DNA of 45,496 bases from JALYUA01 sp040004225 (lineage in GTDB: Bacteria > Acidobacteriota > Thermoanaerobaculia > UBA5066 > Gp7-AA6): the NCBI GenBank assembly GCA_040004225.1, contig JBDUBI010000136.1, positions 1-45,496 of the forward strand, written 5' to 3'. The position numbers and the translations under genes are program-made. This document shows, piece after piece, positions 1 through 8,722 of the stretch. The notes under the pieces were generated by a model. It worked only from the letters and a program-made list of their open reading frames with translations, did no database searches and was not told the DNA's origin. How positions within the stretch are numbered: the first letter of the stretch is position 1; each line of letters begins with the position of its first letter.

Positions 1-2
1 CG

Positions 3-1412
3 ACGTTCTCCGGGGGGCTCGGCGGAGGATCGGTCACGACGGCGGCGTTCGTCGAGGCGTTCTCGTCCGGGCACTTCCGGGAGCGGATGGAGGATCTCGT
101 CAAGCCGCTGCGCGCCGCGCCGGCGGACGGAATGGCCGCGCTGCCGATCCCCGTCTCCTTCTCCGGGGCGGGACCGGGGGGGAAACTCTTCGACCGCGTC
201 GCGGAGGCAGCCGGGTGGATGGCGGCGCCCTCCGGCGCGTCCGCCCGCCCCGCCGCGGCCGCGGGAGCGGAATTGCCGGGGCTCTTTCCGGGCTCCGCGG
301 TCGCCGCGCAGCTGCTGTCGGGAGACATGGACCTCGCCGCCACGGGAACGGTCACCTGGGTGGAGGGGAATTCCGTCCTCGCCTTCGGGCATCCCTTCCT
401 TTCGATGGGGCCGGTCTCGATGCCGATGACGCAGGCGGAGGTCCTGAGCGTTTTCCCATCCCTTTATCGCTCCTTCAAGTTCGCGGCGACGGGGCCCGTC
501 ATCGGGTCCATCACGCAGGATCGGTCGACCGGCATCCTGGGGACGTTCGGGACCCGTGCGCCCATGGTCCCGATCACGCTCAAGATTTCTTCCGACGCCG
601 GGATCGCGCCGCAGACTTATCGCTTTGCCGCGGTGCACAATTCCATGCTGACGCCGCTTCTCTCGGCCCTCGCGATCGACAACGTCGTGACGACCCTCGA
701 GAAGCGCACGGGCGAGCGAACGCTCGTCTGGAAGTCGGCGATCCGGACCCCCGGCCGCACGATCCACTGGGATTCGGTCTTTTCCGGGCTGGCGGCGCGC
801 GAAGAGGCGGTGAGCTCGCTGGCGGTGTTGACGAATTACCTCATGGCCAATGAATTCCGGGACCTGACGATCCTCGGGATGGACGTCGAAATCTCCCACT
901 CCGATCGCCTGCAGAGCGCCCGCGTCGTGCACGTGGAGGCCCGGAAGGCGCGCGTCCGGCCCGGTGAAGAGATCCCCATCTGGGTCGATCTCGTCGACTT
1001 CCGGGGGAGCAGCCGCCGTGTCGTCATGACGCTGAAGGTCCCGGTCGACACTCCGCCGGGGACCTTGAATGTCTTCGTCGGGGACGGGTCCTCGGCCACC
1101 GCGTACGATCTCGCCGCCGTGCCCCCCGACCCGCAGTCGCTCGACCAGGCGCTCGATTTTCTGGCGCGCATCCGTCCCCCGAACAGCCTGAACCTGATTG
1201 CCTATCGCCGCGCCCCCGGCGCGATCGTGGGGGGCGAGGCGCTGCCCTCGCTTCCTCCGACCGTCACCGCGATTCTGCGCGACCGCGGACCGGGCGAGGC
1301 CTCGACGCCGGATCTCGCGTTCGTGCGGCTCCAGTCGGAGACGCTGGAGCAGCCCGTCCCGGTCACGGGTTCGGTGCGCCTGCACATCGACGTGGTTCCC
1401 AGAATCTGGTGA
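3..1412 (+). CDS. S55/SpoIVB-like domain protein (5'-truncated by window edge)
   Basis: The reading frame is already open at base 3, so the start lies outside the window; 469 residues are visible. Residues encoded around 345-400 read GTVTWVEG..LAFGHPF, the signature around the catalytic histidine of SpoIVB peptidase S55 domains (His codon 390-392). A second family block, GSITQDRSTGILG, follows at about 505-545. In SpoIVB the serine nucleophile lies in a GxSGSP-type motif after this block. I see no such motif here, so peptidase activity is doubtful. The remaining C-terminal half (about 270 residues) looks like beta-rich accessory domains. The gene is followed after seven bases by a secreted beta-propeller gene, so the two probably form an operon and act outside the cytoplasm. 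Family assignment is fairly safe; function is not known. Confidence 0.7.
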   Translation, partial: TFSGGLGGGSVTTAAFVEAFSSGHFRERMEDLVKPLRAAPADGMAALPIPVSFSGAGPGGKLFDRVAEAAGWMAAPSGASARPAAAAGAELPGLFPGSAVAAQLLSGDMDLAATGTVTWVEGNSVLAFGHPFLSMGPVSMPMTQAEVLSVFPSLYRSFKFAATGPVIGSITQDRSTGILGTFGTRAPMVPITLKISSDAGIAPQTYRFAAVHNSMLTPLLSALAIDNVVTTLEKRTGERTLVWKSAIRTPGRTIHWDSVFSGLAAREEAVSSLAVLTNYLMANEFRDLTILGMDVEISHSDRLQSARVVHVEARKARVRPGEEIPIWVDLVDFRGSSRRVVMTLKVPVDTPPGTLNVFVGDGSSATAYDLAAVPPDPQSLDQALDFLARIRPPNSLNLIAYRRAPGAIVGGEALPSLPPTVTAILRDRGPGEASTPDLAFVRLQSETLEQPVPVTGSVRLHIDVVPRIW

Positions 1413-1419
1413 AGCCGGC

Positions 1420-3606
1420 ATGAAACTGCGATTCCGGTTCGGTGCGATCGTGGTGTGCGCTCTCCTCGCCGGCGTCTCCGGCGCCTTTGGAGCGGCGACT
1501 CGGATCTGGGTTTCGGACTCGAGCTCCGACTTCTCGCTCGGAGAGGCACGCGGAATCGCCGTCACGATCGACGGGTCTCTCGTCCTTTCCCGCGCGAGCC
1601 AGCGGGTGGACGGAATCTCGGAGGCGTCTCTGTTCTCGGTGGTCTCCGGCGCCGACGGAACCTCCTACGTCGGCACGGGAGACTCGGGGCGAATTCTCCG
1701 CATCTCGACGTCGGGAAGGGCCGACACGCTGGCGACCCTGAAGGAGAAGGAGGTGACGGCGCTCGCGGTCGGGCCGGACGGAGCGATCTACGCCGGCGGT
1801 TCGCCGGGTGGAAACGTCTACCGGATCGACGGCGGGAAGCCCGCGCTCTATTACGCTTCAGGGGCGCGGTACGTCTGGGCCCTCGCGTTCGCGGAGGGCC
1901 GGCTCTACGTCGGCACGGGGCTTCCCGGAGAGATCCACCGCGTCTCCTCCGCCCTCAAGGGGGAGCGCCTCCACGCCACCCCCGACGCCCACGTCCGGAC
2001 TCTCCATACCGACTCCCGGCATCGGGTCTGGGCGGGGACCTCCGGCTCGGGACTCGTGCTTCGCGTCGATCCTTCCGGCGCGGTGTCGACCATGTACGAC
2101 TCGGCCAAATCAGAGGTGACCGCGATCACGTCGAGCGGCGACGGGCGCGTCTGGGTCGCCGCGGGGTCTTCCGATGCGTCCTCTTCCGGCTCGGAGCCGA
2201 TTTCGATGCCCTCTGCCGCGCCCCCGGTGCCGACGGCGAAGACCACGAGCGCGCGCGAGGACGACGGCAAGGAGAAGGCGGAAGTGACCGTCTCCGTGTC
2301 CACGCCGCGCCTGGCGCCGCCGACCTCGGGGTCTTCGAAGTCGGGTTACTCGTCGGAGGTGCTGCTGTTTGAAGAGGGGGAGCCCGCGAGGCCGGTCTGG
2401 ACGAGCTCTTCGGAGCTGGTGTTCGGCCTGTCGGCGGACGCGGATCCCGCTGCGGTTCTCGCCGCGACGGGGCCGAATGGAAAGTTGTATCGCGTGGCGA
2501 TCGGGCGGTCCGCCCTGGAACGGACCTTCGACGAGAAACAGGTGACGTCGATCGGTGGCGACGTCATCGGCACGAACTCGGCCACCGGCGTTTACCGTCT
2601 GGCCGCCGGCGCCCGGACGGGCGAGTGGGTCTCCGCGGTCAAGGACACGGGCCGCACCAGCCGGTTCGGCGCCTTCCGCTGGGAGGGGGAAGCCCCGGCG
2701 GGGACCCGCATCGAGTTTGCGTTCCGTTCGGGAGAGTCCTCGGCGCCCGACAACACCTGGAGCACCTGGACGACCTTTTCCGAACGGCAGCATGCGGACC
2801 GGAATCCCTCGCCCCCCGCCCGGTACATGCAGATCAAGGTCAGGATGAGCTCGGACGGCGGGCGGGTGCCCTCCGTGCGGCACATCGAGGCTTCCTACCG
2901 CAACCGCAACGCGGCCCCCGTCGTCGATTCCCTGGCGGCGCTGCCGCCCAACGAGGTGTACGCGAGGTCCGCGTCGGGAGGCTCCAACGTCTTCGAGACG
3001 ACCGCCCCCGACGAGAAGGGCATTTTCACGAGTCTCGAGGAACCGCGTGCGGAAGGCGCTCCGCGGCGCCTCCTGCGGAAGGGCTACCGGACGCTGACCT
3101 GGCGAGCCTCCGACGCGGACTCCGACACGCTCTCTTACGACATCGAGTTTCGGCCGCTCTCGTCCGGCCGCTGGATGATGCTGCGACGGAACCTCAAGGA
3201 GACGTTCTACTCGTTCGACACGACCTCTCTCCCGGATGGCGACTACGTGTTCCGGCTGACCGCGTCGGACGCCGAGGCGAATCCGGAGGAAAAGAAAACC
3301 GGGATTCGGGATTCTTCGCCGGTGCGTGTGGACAACACGCCGCCGGTGATCCGGCGGCTTCCTTCGAGCGGGGCGGGGTTCGAGTTCGAGGCCACCGACG
3401 CCGCTTCGCCGATTCTGGAAGCGGAATACAGCATCGACTCGAAGGAGTGGGTGCGGGTGGAGCCGAAGGACGGGCTGTCCGACTCGATGCAGGAGTCCTA
3501 CGCGATCCCGATCGATGCGAAGGCCCGCGGGGGCTTCCTGCTGATCCGCGTGACAGATGCCTCCAGGAACGTCGCCGCGGCGAGTTTCGCGCTTTCCGAG
3601 AAGTAG
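1420..3606 (+). CDS. Secreted beta-propeller protein with C-terminal Ig/FnIII-like domains
   Basis: 728 residues starting at the ATG seven bases after the S55 gene. The open frame extends further upstream, but that part overlaps the previous gene and lacks a signal peptide. Residues 1-25 form a classic signal peptide (basic start, hydrophobic core, ending near AFGA). Residues about 40-330 contain at least five repeats of the form DGxxYVGTGxxGxIxRI, typical of propeller blades (two-component-regulator or NHL type). A Ser/Pro-rich insert lies at about 245-310. The last 250 residues include a WRASDADSDTLSYDIEFR-type block and a DNTPPVI motif, as in fibronectin-III or cadherin-like folds. It probably acts as a secreted or periplasmic binding protein. 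No catalytic residues are recognised. Confidence 0.7.
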   Translation: MKLRFRFGAIVVCALLAGVSGAFGAATRIWVSDSSSDFSLGEARGIAVTIDGSLVLSRASQRVDGISEASLFSVVSGADGTSYVGTGDSGRILRISTSGRADTLATLKEKEVTALAVGPDGAIYAGGSPGGNVYRIDGGKPALYYASGARYVWALAFAEGRLYVGTGLPGEIHRVSSALKGERLHATPDAHVRTLHTDSRHRVWAGTSGSGLVLRVDPSGAVSTMYDSAKSEVTAITSSGDGRVWVAAGSSDASSSGSEPISMPSAAPPVPTAKTTSAREDDGKEKAEVTVSVSTPRLAPPTSGSSKSGYSSEVLLFEEGEPARPVWTSSSELVFGLSADADPAAVLAATGPNGKLYRVAIGRSALERTFDEKQVTSIGGDVIGTNSATGVYRLAAGARTGEWVSAVKDTGRTSRFGAFRWEGEAPAGTRIEFAFRSGESSAPDNTWSTWTTFSERQHADRNPSPPARYMQIKVRMSSDGGRVPSVRHIEASYRNRNAAPVVDSLAALPPNEVYARSASGGSNVFETTAPDEKGIFTSLEEPRAEGAPRRLLRKGYRTLTWRASDADSDTLSYDIEFRPLSSGRWMMLRRNLKETFYSFDTTSLPDGDYVFRLTASDAEANPEEKKTGIRDSSPVRVDNTPPVIRRLPSSGAGFEFEATDAASPILEAEYSIDSKEWVRVEPKDGLSDSMQESYAIPIDAKARGGFLLIRVTDASRNVAAASFALSEK

Positions 3607-3649
3607 TCCGTCAGGAGCACGACACCTCCATAATGGGAGGATCGTGAAG

Positions 3650-5401
3650 ATGCGCCTCGCCGCGTCTCTTTCCCGGGTCTGTCCGGCCGCGCTCTTTTCA
3701 GCCGCGGTGTTCCTGGTCCCGGCCTGCGGGGACGGGAGTCGCGGCAATCGTGCCGCGCGCCCGGTGGTCAGGCCCGCAAACCCCGCGCGGATCCGGGCGT
3801 CTCCGGCGCTCCTCGGGTATCTGGACGAGTCGGGTCTTCCCCCGCGGCGGGAGGGCGGCACCCTGCGGCGGCGGCTGATCGGCGACCCGGCGACGCTGAA
3901 TGCCGTCATGCAGTCGGGCGCCCCCGAGCAGGAGGTGCTCCAGTACGTCTCCCGCAACATCCTCGATTTCGATTCGCGGATGCGGCTCGTTCCCGGCCTC
4001 GCGGAAAGCTATACGGTTTCCCCGGATGGCCGTTCCTTCACGTTCACGATCCGGAAGGACGCGCGATGGGAGGATGGCTCTCCGGTCTCCCCGGCCGACG
4101 CGGTTTTCACGATCCGCTCGATCGTGGACCCCAAGGTTCCGTCGCCCGTCTTCAAGTCCGTCTTCGACGGCCTCCTCTCGGTGGAGGCTTCGGGAGATCA
4201 CTCCTTCACGGCCCGTTTTCGCGAGCCGTCCGCCTACCGGGCCATGGCTTTCGTCCTCCCGGTCCTGCCGGCCCACCGCTTCTCCGGAGTCGACTTCCTG
4301 CACGCGCCGGGCAACCGCGCCCCGCTCGCCAACGGGCCCTACCGGCTGGCCTCGTGGCGCGCCCAGGACGAGATCGTGCTGGAACGCAATCCCCGGGCTT
4401 GGGGCGAGCGGGGCCACTTCGACCGCATCGTCTTCAAGGTGCTTCCCGAAGACGCCGTCAGCTACCGCGCCCTGGTCGGCGGAACCGTGGACGAGACGCG
4501 CCTCGATACCTCCGGGAGGGAGCGCGCGCGCTCCGACCGCGCCTTTGCCGACTGCTGCCGGATGGTCGAGTACTACGACCTCGGGTGGAACTACATCGCG
4601 CTGAACAACAAATCGCCGCTCTTTTCCAACCCGGCTGTCCGGCGGGCGCTCACGATGCTTCTCGACCGGGCCGGCATCGTCCGCGGCCTCTTCCGCGGCT
4701 CGGCCCGAATCCTGTCGGGTCCGTGGGCGCCGGATTCGCCGGCCTACGACCCCGCCGTCCCTCCGCTGCCATTCAACCCCCGGGCGGCGAGCGCGCTGCT
4801 CGACGCGGCCGGGTGGCGGGACAGCAACGGGGACGGAACTCGCGATCGAGGCGGACGCGAGTTCTCCTTCGATCTCCTGGTCTCTTCCGGAACGACCACG
4901 GGCCGGCAGATCGACGAGACGTTCATCGCGGAGCTCGCCCGCGCCGGGATCCGGGCGCGCATCCGCTCGCTCGAATGGGCATCCTTCACGGAGCGGGTCG
5001 ACTCCGGGAACTTCGAGGCCGCCTCGCTCGCGTGGTCCGCGTCCGACCCCAACCCGGACCCCTATCCCTATTGGCATTCCTCGCAGTCTCCTCCGCAGGG
5101 ATTGAACAGCCAGTCGTACCGGAACGACCAGGCGGACCGGCTGATGGAGTCCGCACGCCGGGAACAGAACGGCGAGCGCCGGCTGGCGATTTACCACCGG
5201 CTCCACCGGATCTTCCGAGACGATGCGCCCGTCATCTTCGTCGCGACCTCTTCGCAGAAATTCGGGTTCCGCAACCGGGTGCGCGGCCTCGTCACGTCTC
5301 CGCTCGGCTTGTTCGGCATCTGGCCCGGGCCGATCGGCTGGTGGGACGCGGACGGTCAGGGACAGGCCGTGGCCTCTCCGGCCGCACGGAGCGGTCCGTG
5401 A
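3650..5401 (+). CDS. ABC importer substrate-binding lipoprotein, peptide/nickel type (SBP_bac_5)
   Basis: 583 residues. The N-terminus has a lipoprotein signal with lipobox LVPAC at about residues 22-26, so the mature protein would be membrane-anchored outside the cytoplasm. The body carries SBP_bac_5 hallmarks: LAESYTVSPDGRSFTFTIRK, DAVFTIRSIVDP, NGPYRLASW and, near the C-terminus, YPYWHSSQSPPQGLN. Start choice: ATG 3650 has GGGAGG nine bases upstream. GTG 3644 is in frame and would suit a leaderless message from the CATAAT box at 3629-3634. The gene overlaps the permease gene by four bases (GTGA). The substrate is probably an oligopeptide but cannot be read from sequence. No ATPase genes follow. 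Confidence 0.88.
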   Translation: MRLAASLSRVCPAALFSAAVFLVPACGDGSRGNRAARPVVRPANPARIRASPALLGYLDESGLPPRREGGTLRRRLIGDPATLNAVMQSGAPEQEVLQYVSRNILDFDSRMRLVPGLAESYTVSPDGRSFTFTIRKDARWEDGSPVSPADAVFTIRSIVDPKVPSPVFKSVFDGLLSVEASGDHSFTARFREPSAYRAMAFVLPVLPAHRFSGVDFLHAPGNRAPLANGPYRLASWRAQDEIVLERNPRAWGERGHFDRIVFKVLPEDAVSYRALVGGTVDETRLDTSGRERARSDRAFADCCRMVEYYDLGWNYIALNNKSPLFSNPAVRRALTMLLDRAGIVRGLFRGSARILSGPWAPDSPAYDPAVPPLPFNPRAASALLDAAGWRDSNGDGTRDRGGREFSFDLLVSSGTTTGRQIDETFIAELARAGIRARIRSLEWASFTERVDSGNFEAASLAWSASDPNPDPYPYWHSSQSPPQGLNSQSYRNDQADRLMESARREQNGERRLAIYHRLHRIFRDDAPVIFVATSSQKFGFRNRVRGLVTSPLGLFGIWPGPIGWWDADGQGQAVASPAARSGP

Positions 5402-6369
5402 CGCGCTATATCCTCCGACGCCTGCTCCTGGCCGTGCCGACACTCGCCGGCATCGTCGTCCTCGTCTTCTTTCTCCTGCACCTCGCGCCCGGAAGCCCGA
5501 TGAGCGCGATGGGGGGCGACTCCGGCCGGCGCGTCTCGCAGCGGGCGGCGGAGGAAATGCGGAAAATCTACGGGCTCGATCGGCCGCTGCCTGAAAGGTT
5601 CGGCCGGTGGGTGAGCCGCGTCGTCCGGCTCGACTTCGGGGAGTCGTTCGTCGACCGGCGCCCCGTGCTCGATCGCATCGAGGAAGCGCTGCCCTACACC
5701 CTCGTGTTGAACGGGCTCGCTCTTCTCCTGACGCTCGCGATCGCGGTTCCGCTCGGCGTCGTCACCGGTGGCCGGCCCGAAGGCGCGCTCGACCGGGCCT
5801 CCGGAGCTCTGCTGTTCGCCCTCTACTCCCTCCCGGCGTTCTGGGCGGCGCTGCTATTGCAGGCGCTCTTCTCGGTGCGCCTCCGGTGGCTGCCCCTCTA
5901 CGGAGTCGTCTCCGATTCTCCGGAGGGGATCGGCCTGGCGGATCGGGCCTCCCACCTCGTCCTGCCCGTCGTCTGCCTGACGTACGGATCCCTGGCGTTC
6001 TTTGCGCGGCTGATTCGGGCGAGCGTCGCGGAGACGCGCAATGCGGACTACGTGCTGGCCGCGCGCGCCCGCGGGCTTTCGCGCCGGGAAGCCCTCTGGA
6101 AGCACGCATTCCGAAACGCGCTCCTGCCTCTCGTCACGCTCCTCGGTCTCGTTCTTCCGGGGCTTCTCTCCGGGAGCGTCATCATCGAGCGGATTTTCGC
6201 GTGGCCGGGAGTGGGGCGCCTCTATTTCGACTCGATCCTGTCGCGCGACTACCCGGTCGTCCTCGCCCTGTCGCTGCTCGGGGCCGTCGCGACGCTTCTT
6301 CTCACTCTCGCGGCGGACATCGCGAGCGCCGCGGTCGATCCCCGGGTGCGGGACGGAACTCTCGGATGA
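5398..6369 (+). CDS. ABC importer permease, DppB/OppB family
   Basis: 323 residues from GTG 5398, which overlaps the stop of the binding protein. The frame is open far upstream, but that part is only a shadow of the binding-protein gene. The sequence starts MTRYILRRLLLAVPTLAGIV, the typical first membrane helix of DppB-type permeases. It continues with HLAPGSP, KIYGLDRPLPERF and several hydrophobic spans. The EAA loop (RARGLSRREALWKHAFRNAL) lies at about residues 221-240 and is the docking site for the ATPase. It would form the transmembrane channel together with the next gene. Membership of the family is clear; substrate unknown. Confidence 0.9.
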   Translation: MTRYILRRLLLAVPTLAGIVVLVFFLLHLAPGSPMSAMGGDSGRRVSQRAAEEMRKIYGLDRPLPERFGRWVSRVVRLDFGESFVDRRPVLDRIEEALPYTLVLNGLALLLTLAIAVPLGVVTGGRPEGALDRASGALLFALYSLPAFWAALLLQALFSVRLRWLPLYGVVSDSPEGIGLADRASHLVLPVVCLTYGSLAFFARLIRASVAETRNADYVLAARARGLSRREALWKHAFRNALLPLVTLLGLVLPGLLSGSVIIERIFAWPGVGRLYFDSILSRDYPVVLALSLLGAVATLLLTLAADIASAAVDPRVRDGTLG

Positions 6370-7217
6370 ACGCGCTCCTCTCTCTCGCCGCCCCGGCGGC
6401 ACGCCCGCGCCGCGCCATCCCCGGCTCGGCGCGGGTCGCGCTCGCGATCGTCGTGCTCCTCTGGATCGTGGCCGCGCTCTCGCCGCTCGCCTCGCGGCGC
6501 GCGGCCGACATCCGGTTAAACGAGCGTCTCCTCGCTCCGTCTCGGGCGCACCTGTTCGGGACGGACGATCTCGGACGCGATCTTTTTGCCCGCGTGGTCG
6601 CGGCGACCCCCATCTCTCTCGCCATCGGGACGACGGCCGCCGCGGTGTCGGTGATCGTGGGTTTCGCGATCGGCGCGGTTGCGGGGTGGTTCGGCGGGAT
6701 GACGGACCTGCTCCTCTCCCGCGCGATCGAGGTGGTGCTCTGTTTTCCCGTGCTCTTCCTTCTGCTGGCGCTGGCCGCGTTTCTTCCCCCTTCCCCGGCG
6801 ACGGTCATTCTCGCCATCGGGTTGACCACCTGGCCGGGGGACGCGCGCTTTGCGCGGGCCGAGATCCTGAAGGCGCGGGACCTCGACTACACGCGCGCCG
6901 CCCGTGCCGCGGGGGCGACGACTTCGCGCATCCTCCTGCGCCATCTCCTTCCCGTCGCGGCGCCGCCACTTCTCGTCTCCGCCGCGTTCGGGGTCGGCTG
7001 GGCGATTCTCGCGGAGGCCGCGCTCTCGTTTCTGGGCGTGGGCCTCCCGCCGCCGATGGCCTCGTGGGGCGGAATCCTGGCCATCGCGCCCGCCTATATC
7101 GACGAGGCGTGGTGGATCGCGCTCTTCCCGGGTCTGGCGCTCTTCCTGACGGTCGCCGCCTATAATCTGCTGGCCGAAGGGCTGCGGGCAGCGACAACGG
7201 AGAAAGTGAACCGATGA
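6366..7217 (+). CDS. ABC importer permease, DppC/OppC family
   Basis: 283 residues starting at ATG 6366 in an ATGA overlap with the DppB-type gene. It has the DppC pattern: an N-terminal helix, then HLFGTDDLGRDLFARVV at about residues 62-78, four or five further membrane spans, and an EAA loop (ARAAGATTSRILLRHLLP) near residue 178. The C-terminal motif LSFLGVGLPPPMASWG is highly typical. It pairs with the preceding permease. Unusually, no DppD/DppF ATPases follow: the next gene is coaD, joined by another four-base overlap. The transporter must therefore borrow ATPases encoded elsewhere. Confidence 0.9.
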   Translation: MNALLSLAAPAARPRRAIPGSARVALAIVVLLWIVAALSPLASRRAADIRLNERLLAPSRAHLFGTDDLGRDLFARVVAATPISLAIGTTAAAVSVIVGFAIGAVAGWFGGMTDLLLSRAIEVVLCFPVLFLLLALAAFLPPSPATVILAIGLTTWPGDARFARAEILKARDLDYTRAARAAGATTSRILLRHLLPVAAPPLLVSAAFGVGWAILAEAALSFLGVGLPPPMASWGGILAIAPAYIDEAWWIALFPGLALFLTVAAYNLLAEGLRAATTEKVNR

Positions 7218-7693
7218 CCGAGCGCGTGGCCCTCTATCCGGGTTCGTTCGATCCGTTGACGAACGGCCACCTGGACATCCTCTCGCGGGCACGGCGCCTC
7301 GCCGACCGGGTCGTGGTCGCCATTCTCGAGAACGACGTCAAGACGCCGCTCTTCTCGATCGCCGAGCGCCTCGAGATGATTCGCGAGATCGTGGGAGACG
7401 ATCCCGCCACCCCCGTCCTCTCCTTCCAGGGGCTGCTGGTGGACTTTGCCCGCGAGACGGGAGCGACCCTTCTCGTGCGGGGGCTGCGCGCCGTCTCCGA
7501 CTACGAATACGAGCTGCAGATGGCCCTGATGAACCGGCGTCTCGCCCCCGGAATCGAGACCGTGTTTCTGATGGCGAAGGAGGAGTACTCGTACGTGTCC
7601 AGCCGGCTCGTCAAGGAAGTGGCGCGCCTCGGCGCGGACGTGCGAGGCCTCGTCCCGGATCCGGTCCTGCGGCGCCTGGTCGGGAAATTTTGA
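7214..7693 (+). CDS. coaD: Phosphopantetheine adenylyltransferase (CoaD)
   Basis: 159 residues, the usual CoaD length. The enzyme transfers AMP from ATP to 4'-phosphopantetheine, the penultimate step of coenzyme A synthesis in the cytoplasm. The N-terminus VALYPGSFDPLTNGHLDI contains the nucleotidyltransferase GSFDP and NGH motifs (residues 10-19). LLVRGLRAVSDYEYELQMALMN and the late SYVSSRLVKEVARLGADV block (canonical ISSTxVRE region) complete the family signature. It starts in an ATGA overlap with the permease gene and is itself overlapped by a thioesterase gene starting at TTG. A CoA-synthesis gene next to an acyl-CoA thioesterase-type gene is a sensible pairing. Confidence 0.95.
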   Translation: MTERVALYPGSFDPLTNGHLDILSRARRLADRVVVAILENDVKTPLFSIAERLEMIREIVGDDPATPVLSFQGLLVDFARETGATLLVRGLRAVSDYEYELQMALMNRRLAPGIETVFLMAKEEYSYVSSRLVKEVARLGADVRGLVPDPVLRRLVGKF

Positions 7694-8178
7694 CCGGCGA
7701 GCCCCCTCTTCGCGTCGTCGAGACCGGCGTTCGCGTGCGTTACGCGGAGACGGACCGTATGGGGATCGTGTACCACGCGCATTACATCGTCTGGTTCGAG
7801 ATCGGCCGGACGGAGTTCTGCCGCGCCGCCGGAATCCCCTACCGGGCGATGGAAGAGGCGGGACTCCTGATCCTCGTCACGGGCGTCGAGTGCACCTACC
7901 GGCGATCGGCGCGATACGACGACGAAATCCGGATCCAGGCGCGCATGCCCGAGCTTTCGGGCCGCGGCCTCTCCTTTGCGTACGAGGTTCTCGGGCCGGG
8001 CGGCGTCCGCCTGGCCGACGGAGCCACGCGGCACGTGTTCGCCGATCCGGAGGGACGGCCCCGGCGCGCTCCGGACGAGATCGTCGCCCCCCTGGAACGT
8101 TTTCGTCGGGAGACGGACGGAGCGTCCACGTCACCGCGGCCCGGAGGAAACCGAAGGGGCATCTCCGACGTAGTTTGA
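7690..8178 (+). CDS. Acyl-CoA thioesterase, YbgC/FadM hotdog family
   Basis: 162 residues from a TTG start that overlaps the coaD stop (TTGA, 7690-7693); no ATG or GTG in frame gives a better start. The sequence VRYAETDRMGIVYHAHYIVWFE (about residues 17-38) is the classic YbgC/4-hydroxybenzoyl-CoA thioesterase motif, with the catalytic Asp in ETD and the conserved YHAxY. The rest follows a single hotdog domain through about residue 140, with a short low-complexity tail. The enzyme should hydrolyse acyl-CoA thioesters in the cytoplasm. Chain-length preference cannot be inferred. A partner in the Tol-Pal cluster, common for ybgC, is absent here. Confidence 0.85.
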   Translation: MTGEPPLRVVETGVRVRYAETDRMGIVYHAHYIVWFEIGRTEFCRAAGIPYRAMEEAGLLILVTGVECTYRRSARYDDEIRIQARMPELSGRGLSFAYEVLGPGGVRLADGATRHVFADPEGRPRRAPDEIVAPLERFRRETDGASTSPRPGGNRRGISDVV

Positions 8179-8191
8179 TCGGGGGAAACTC

Positions 8192-8662
8192 ATGAATAAA
8201 GCCACCTTTGGCGCGGGATGTTTCTGGGGTGTCGAGGCCGCTTTCCGGCAGGTGCCGGGCGTCCTCTCGACCGCGGTCGGGTACTCGGGCGGGACGCTTC
8301 AGGACCCGACCTACCGGGACGTGTGCGGCGGCCGCACCGGCCACGCCGAAGTGGTCGAGGTCGAGTACGATCCCGAGCGCGTCTCCTACGGGGAGCTCTT
8401 AGACGTCTTCTGGGAGAACCACGATCCCACGACGTTGAACCGGCAGGGCCCGGACGTCGGAGAGCAATACCGTTCGGCCGTGTTTTTCCACGATCCCGAC
8501 CAGGAGTCGGCGGCGCGGGCGTCCAGGGAAACGGTCGAAAAGTCCGGCCGCTACCGTCGTCCGGTGGTCACGGAGATCACGGCGGCGTCGACGTTCTGGC
8601 GGGCCGAGGACTACCACCAGCAGTATCTCGAGAAGCGCGGGCTCGCGAGCTGCAAGATCTGA
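8192..8662 (+). CDS. msrA: Peptide-methionine (S)-S-oxide reductase MsrA
   Basis: 156 residues, a minimal single-domain MsrA. It reduces methionine-S-sulfoxide in proteins and so repairs oxidative damage. The GCFWG active-site motif is at residues 9-13 with catalytic Cys10. AVGYSGG, GHAEVVEVEYDP, LLDVFWENHDPTT and EDYHQQYL are all present. The only other C-terminal cysteine is Cys154 in the final ASCKI, a plausible resolving cysteine. The start is well supported by GGGGGAAA just upstream. This is the last gene of the plus-strand run; it converges on a glycosyltransferase across a 60-base gap filled with heptamer repeats. Confidence 0.95.
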   Translation: MNKATFGAGCFWGVEAAFRQVPGVLSTAVGYSGGTLQDPTYRDVCGGRTGHAEVVEVEYDPERVSYGELLDVFWENHDPTTLNRQGPDVGEQYRSAVFFHDPDQESAARASRETVEKSGRYRRPVVTEITAASTFWRAEDYHQQYLEKRGLASCKI

Positions 8663-8666
8663 CCGG

Positions 8667-8704
8667 ACGGGAAACGGGAATCGGAAACGGGAATCGACGG
8701 GGAA
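8667..8704. repeat. Imperfect ACGGGAA heptamer array
   Basis: Copies of ACGGGAA lie at 8667-8673, 8674-8680 and 8687-8693, with degenerate units between and after. The array fills the gap directly after msrA. It is the reverse complement of the TTTCCCG array at 13651. It can also pair imperfectly with the TTTTCCG array at 8741, so it may act as a two-way transcription stop between convergent genes (inference). Confidence 0.7.
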
Positions 8705-8722
8705 ACCCGAGCGGGGTTCTCT

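Noticed and set aside
1198..1419. Longer N-terminus for the propeller protein
   Set aside because: It would overlap the S55 gene by over 200 bases and bury the signal peptide that starts at ATG 1420.
2110..3960. 616-codon open frame on the minus strand
   Set aside because: It is antisense to the propeller and binding-protein genes, is very Arg/Pro/Gly-rich and has no recognisable motif; long antisense frames are expected in high-GC DNA.
8171..8176. TAGTTT as a -10 box for msrA
   Set aside because: It overlaps the stop of the previous gene, is poor, and msrA has a normal ribosome site, so co-transcription explains it equally well.
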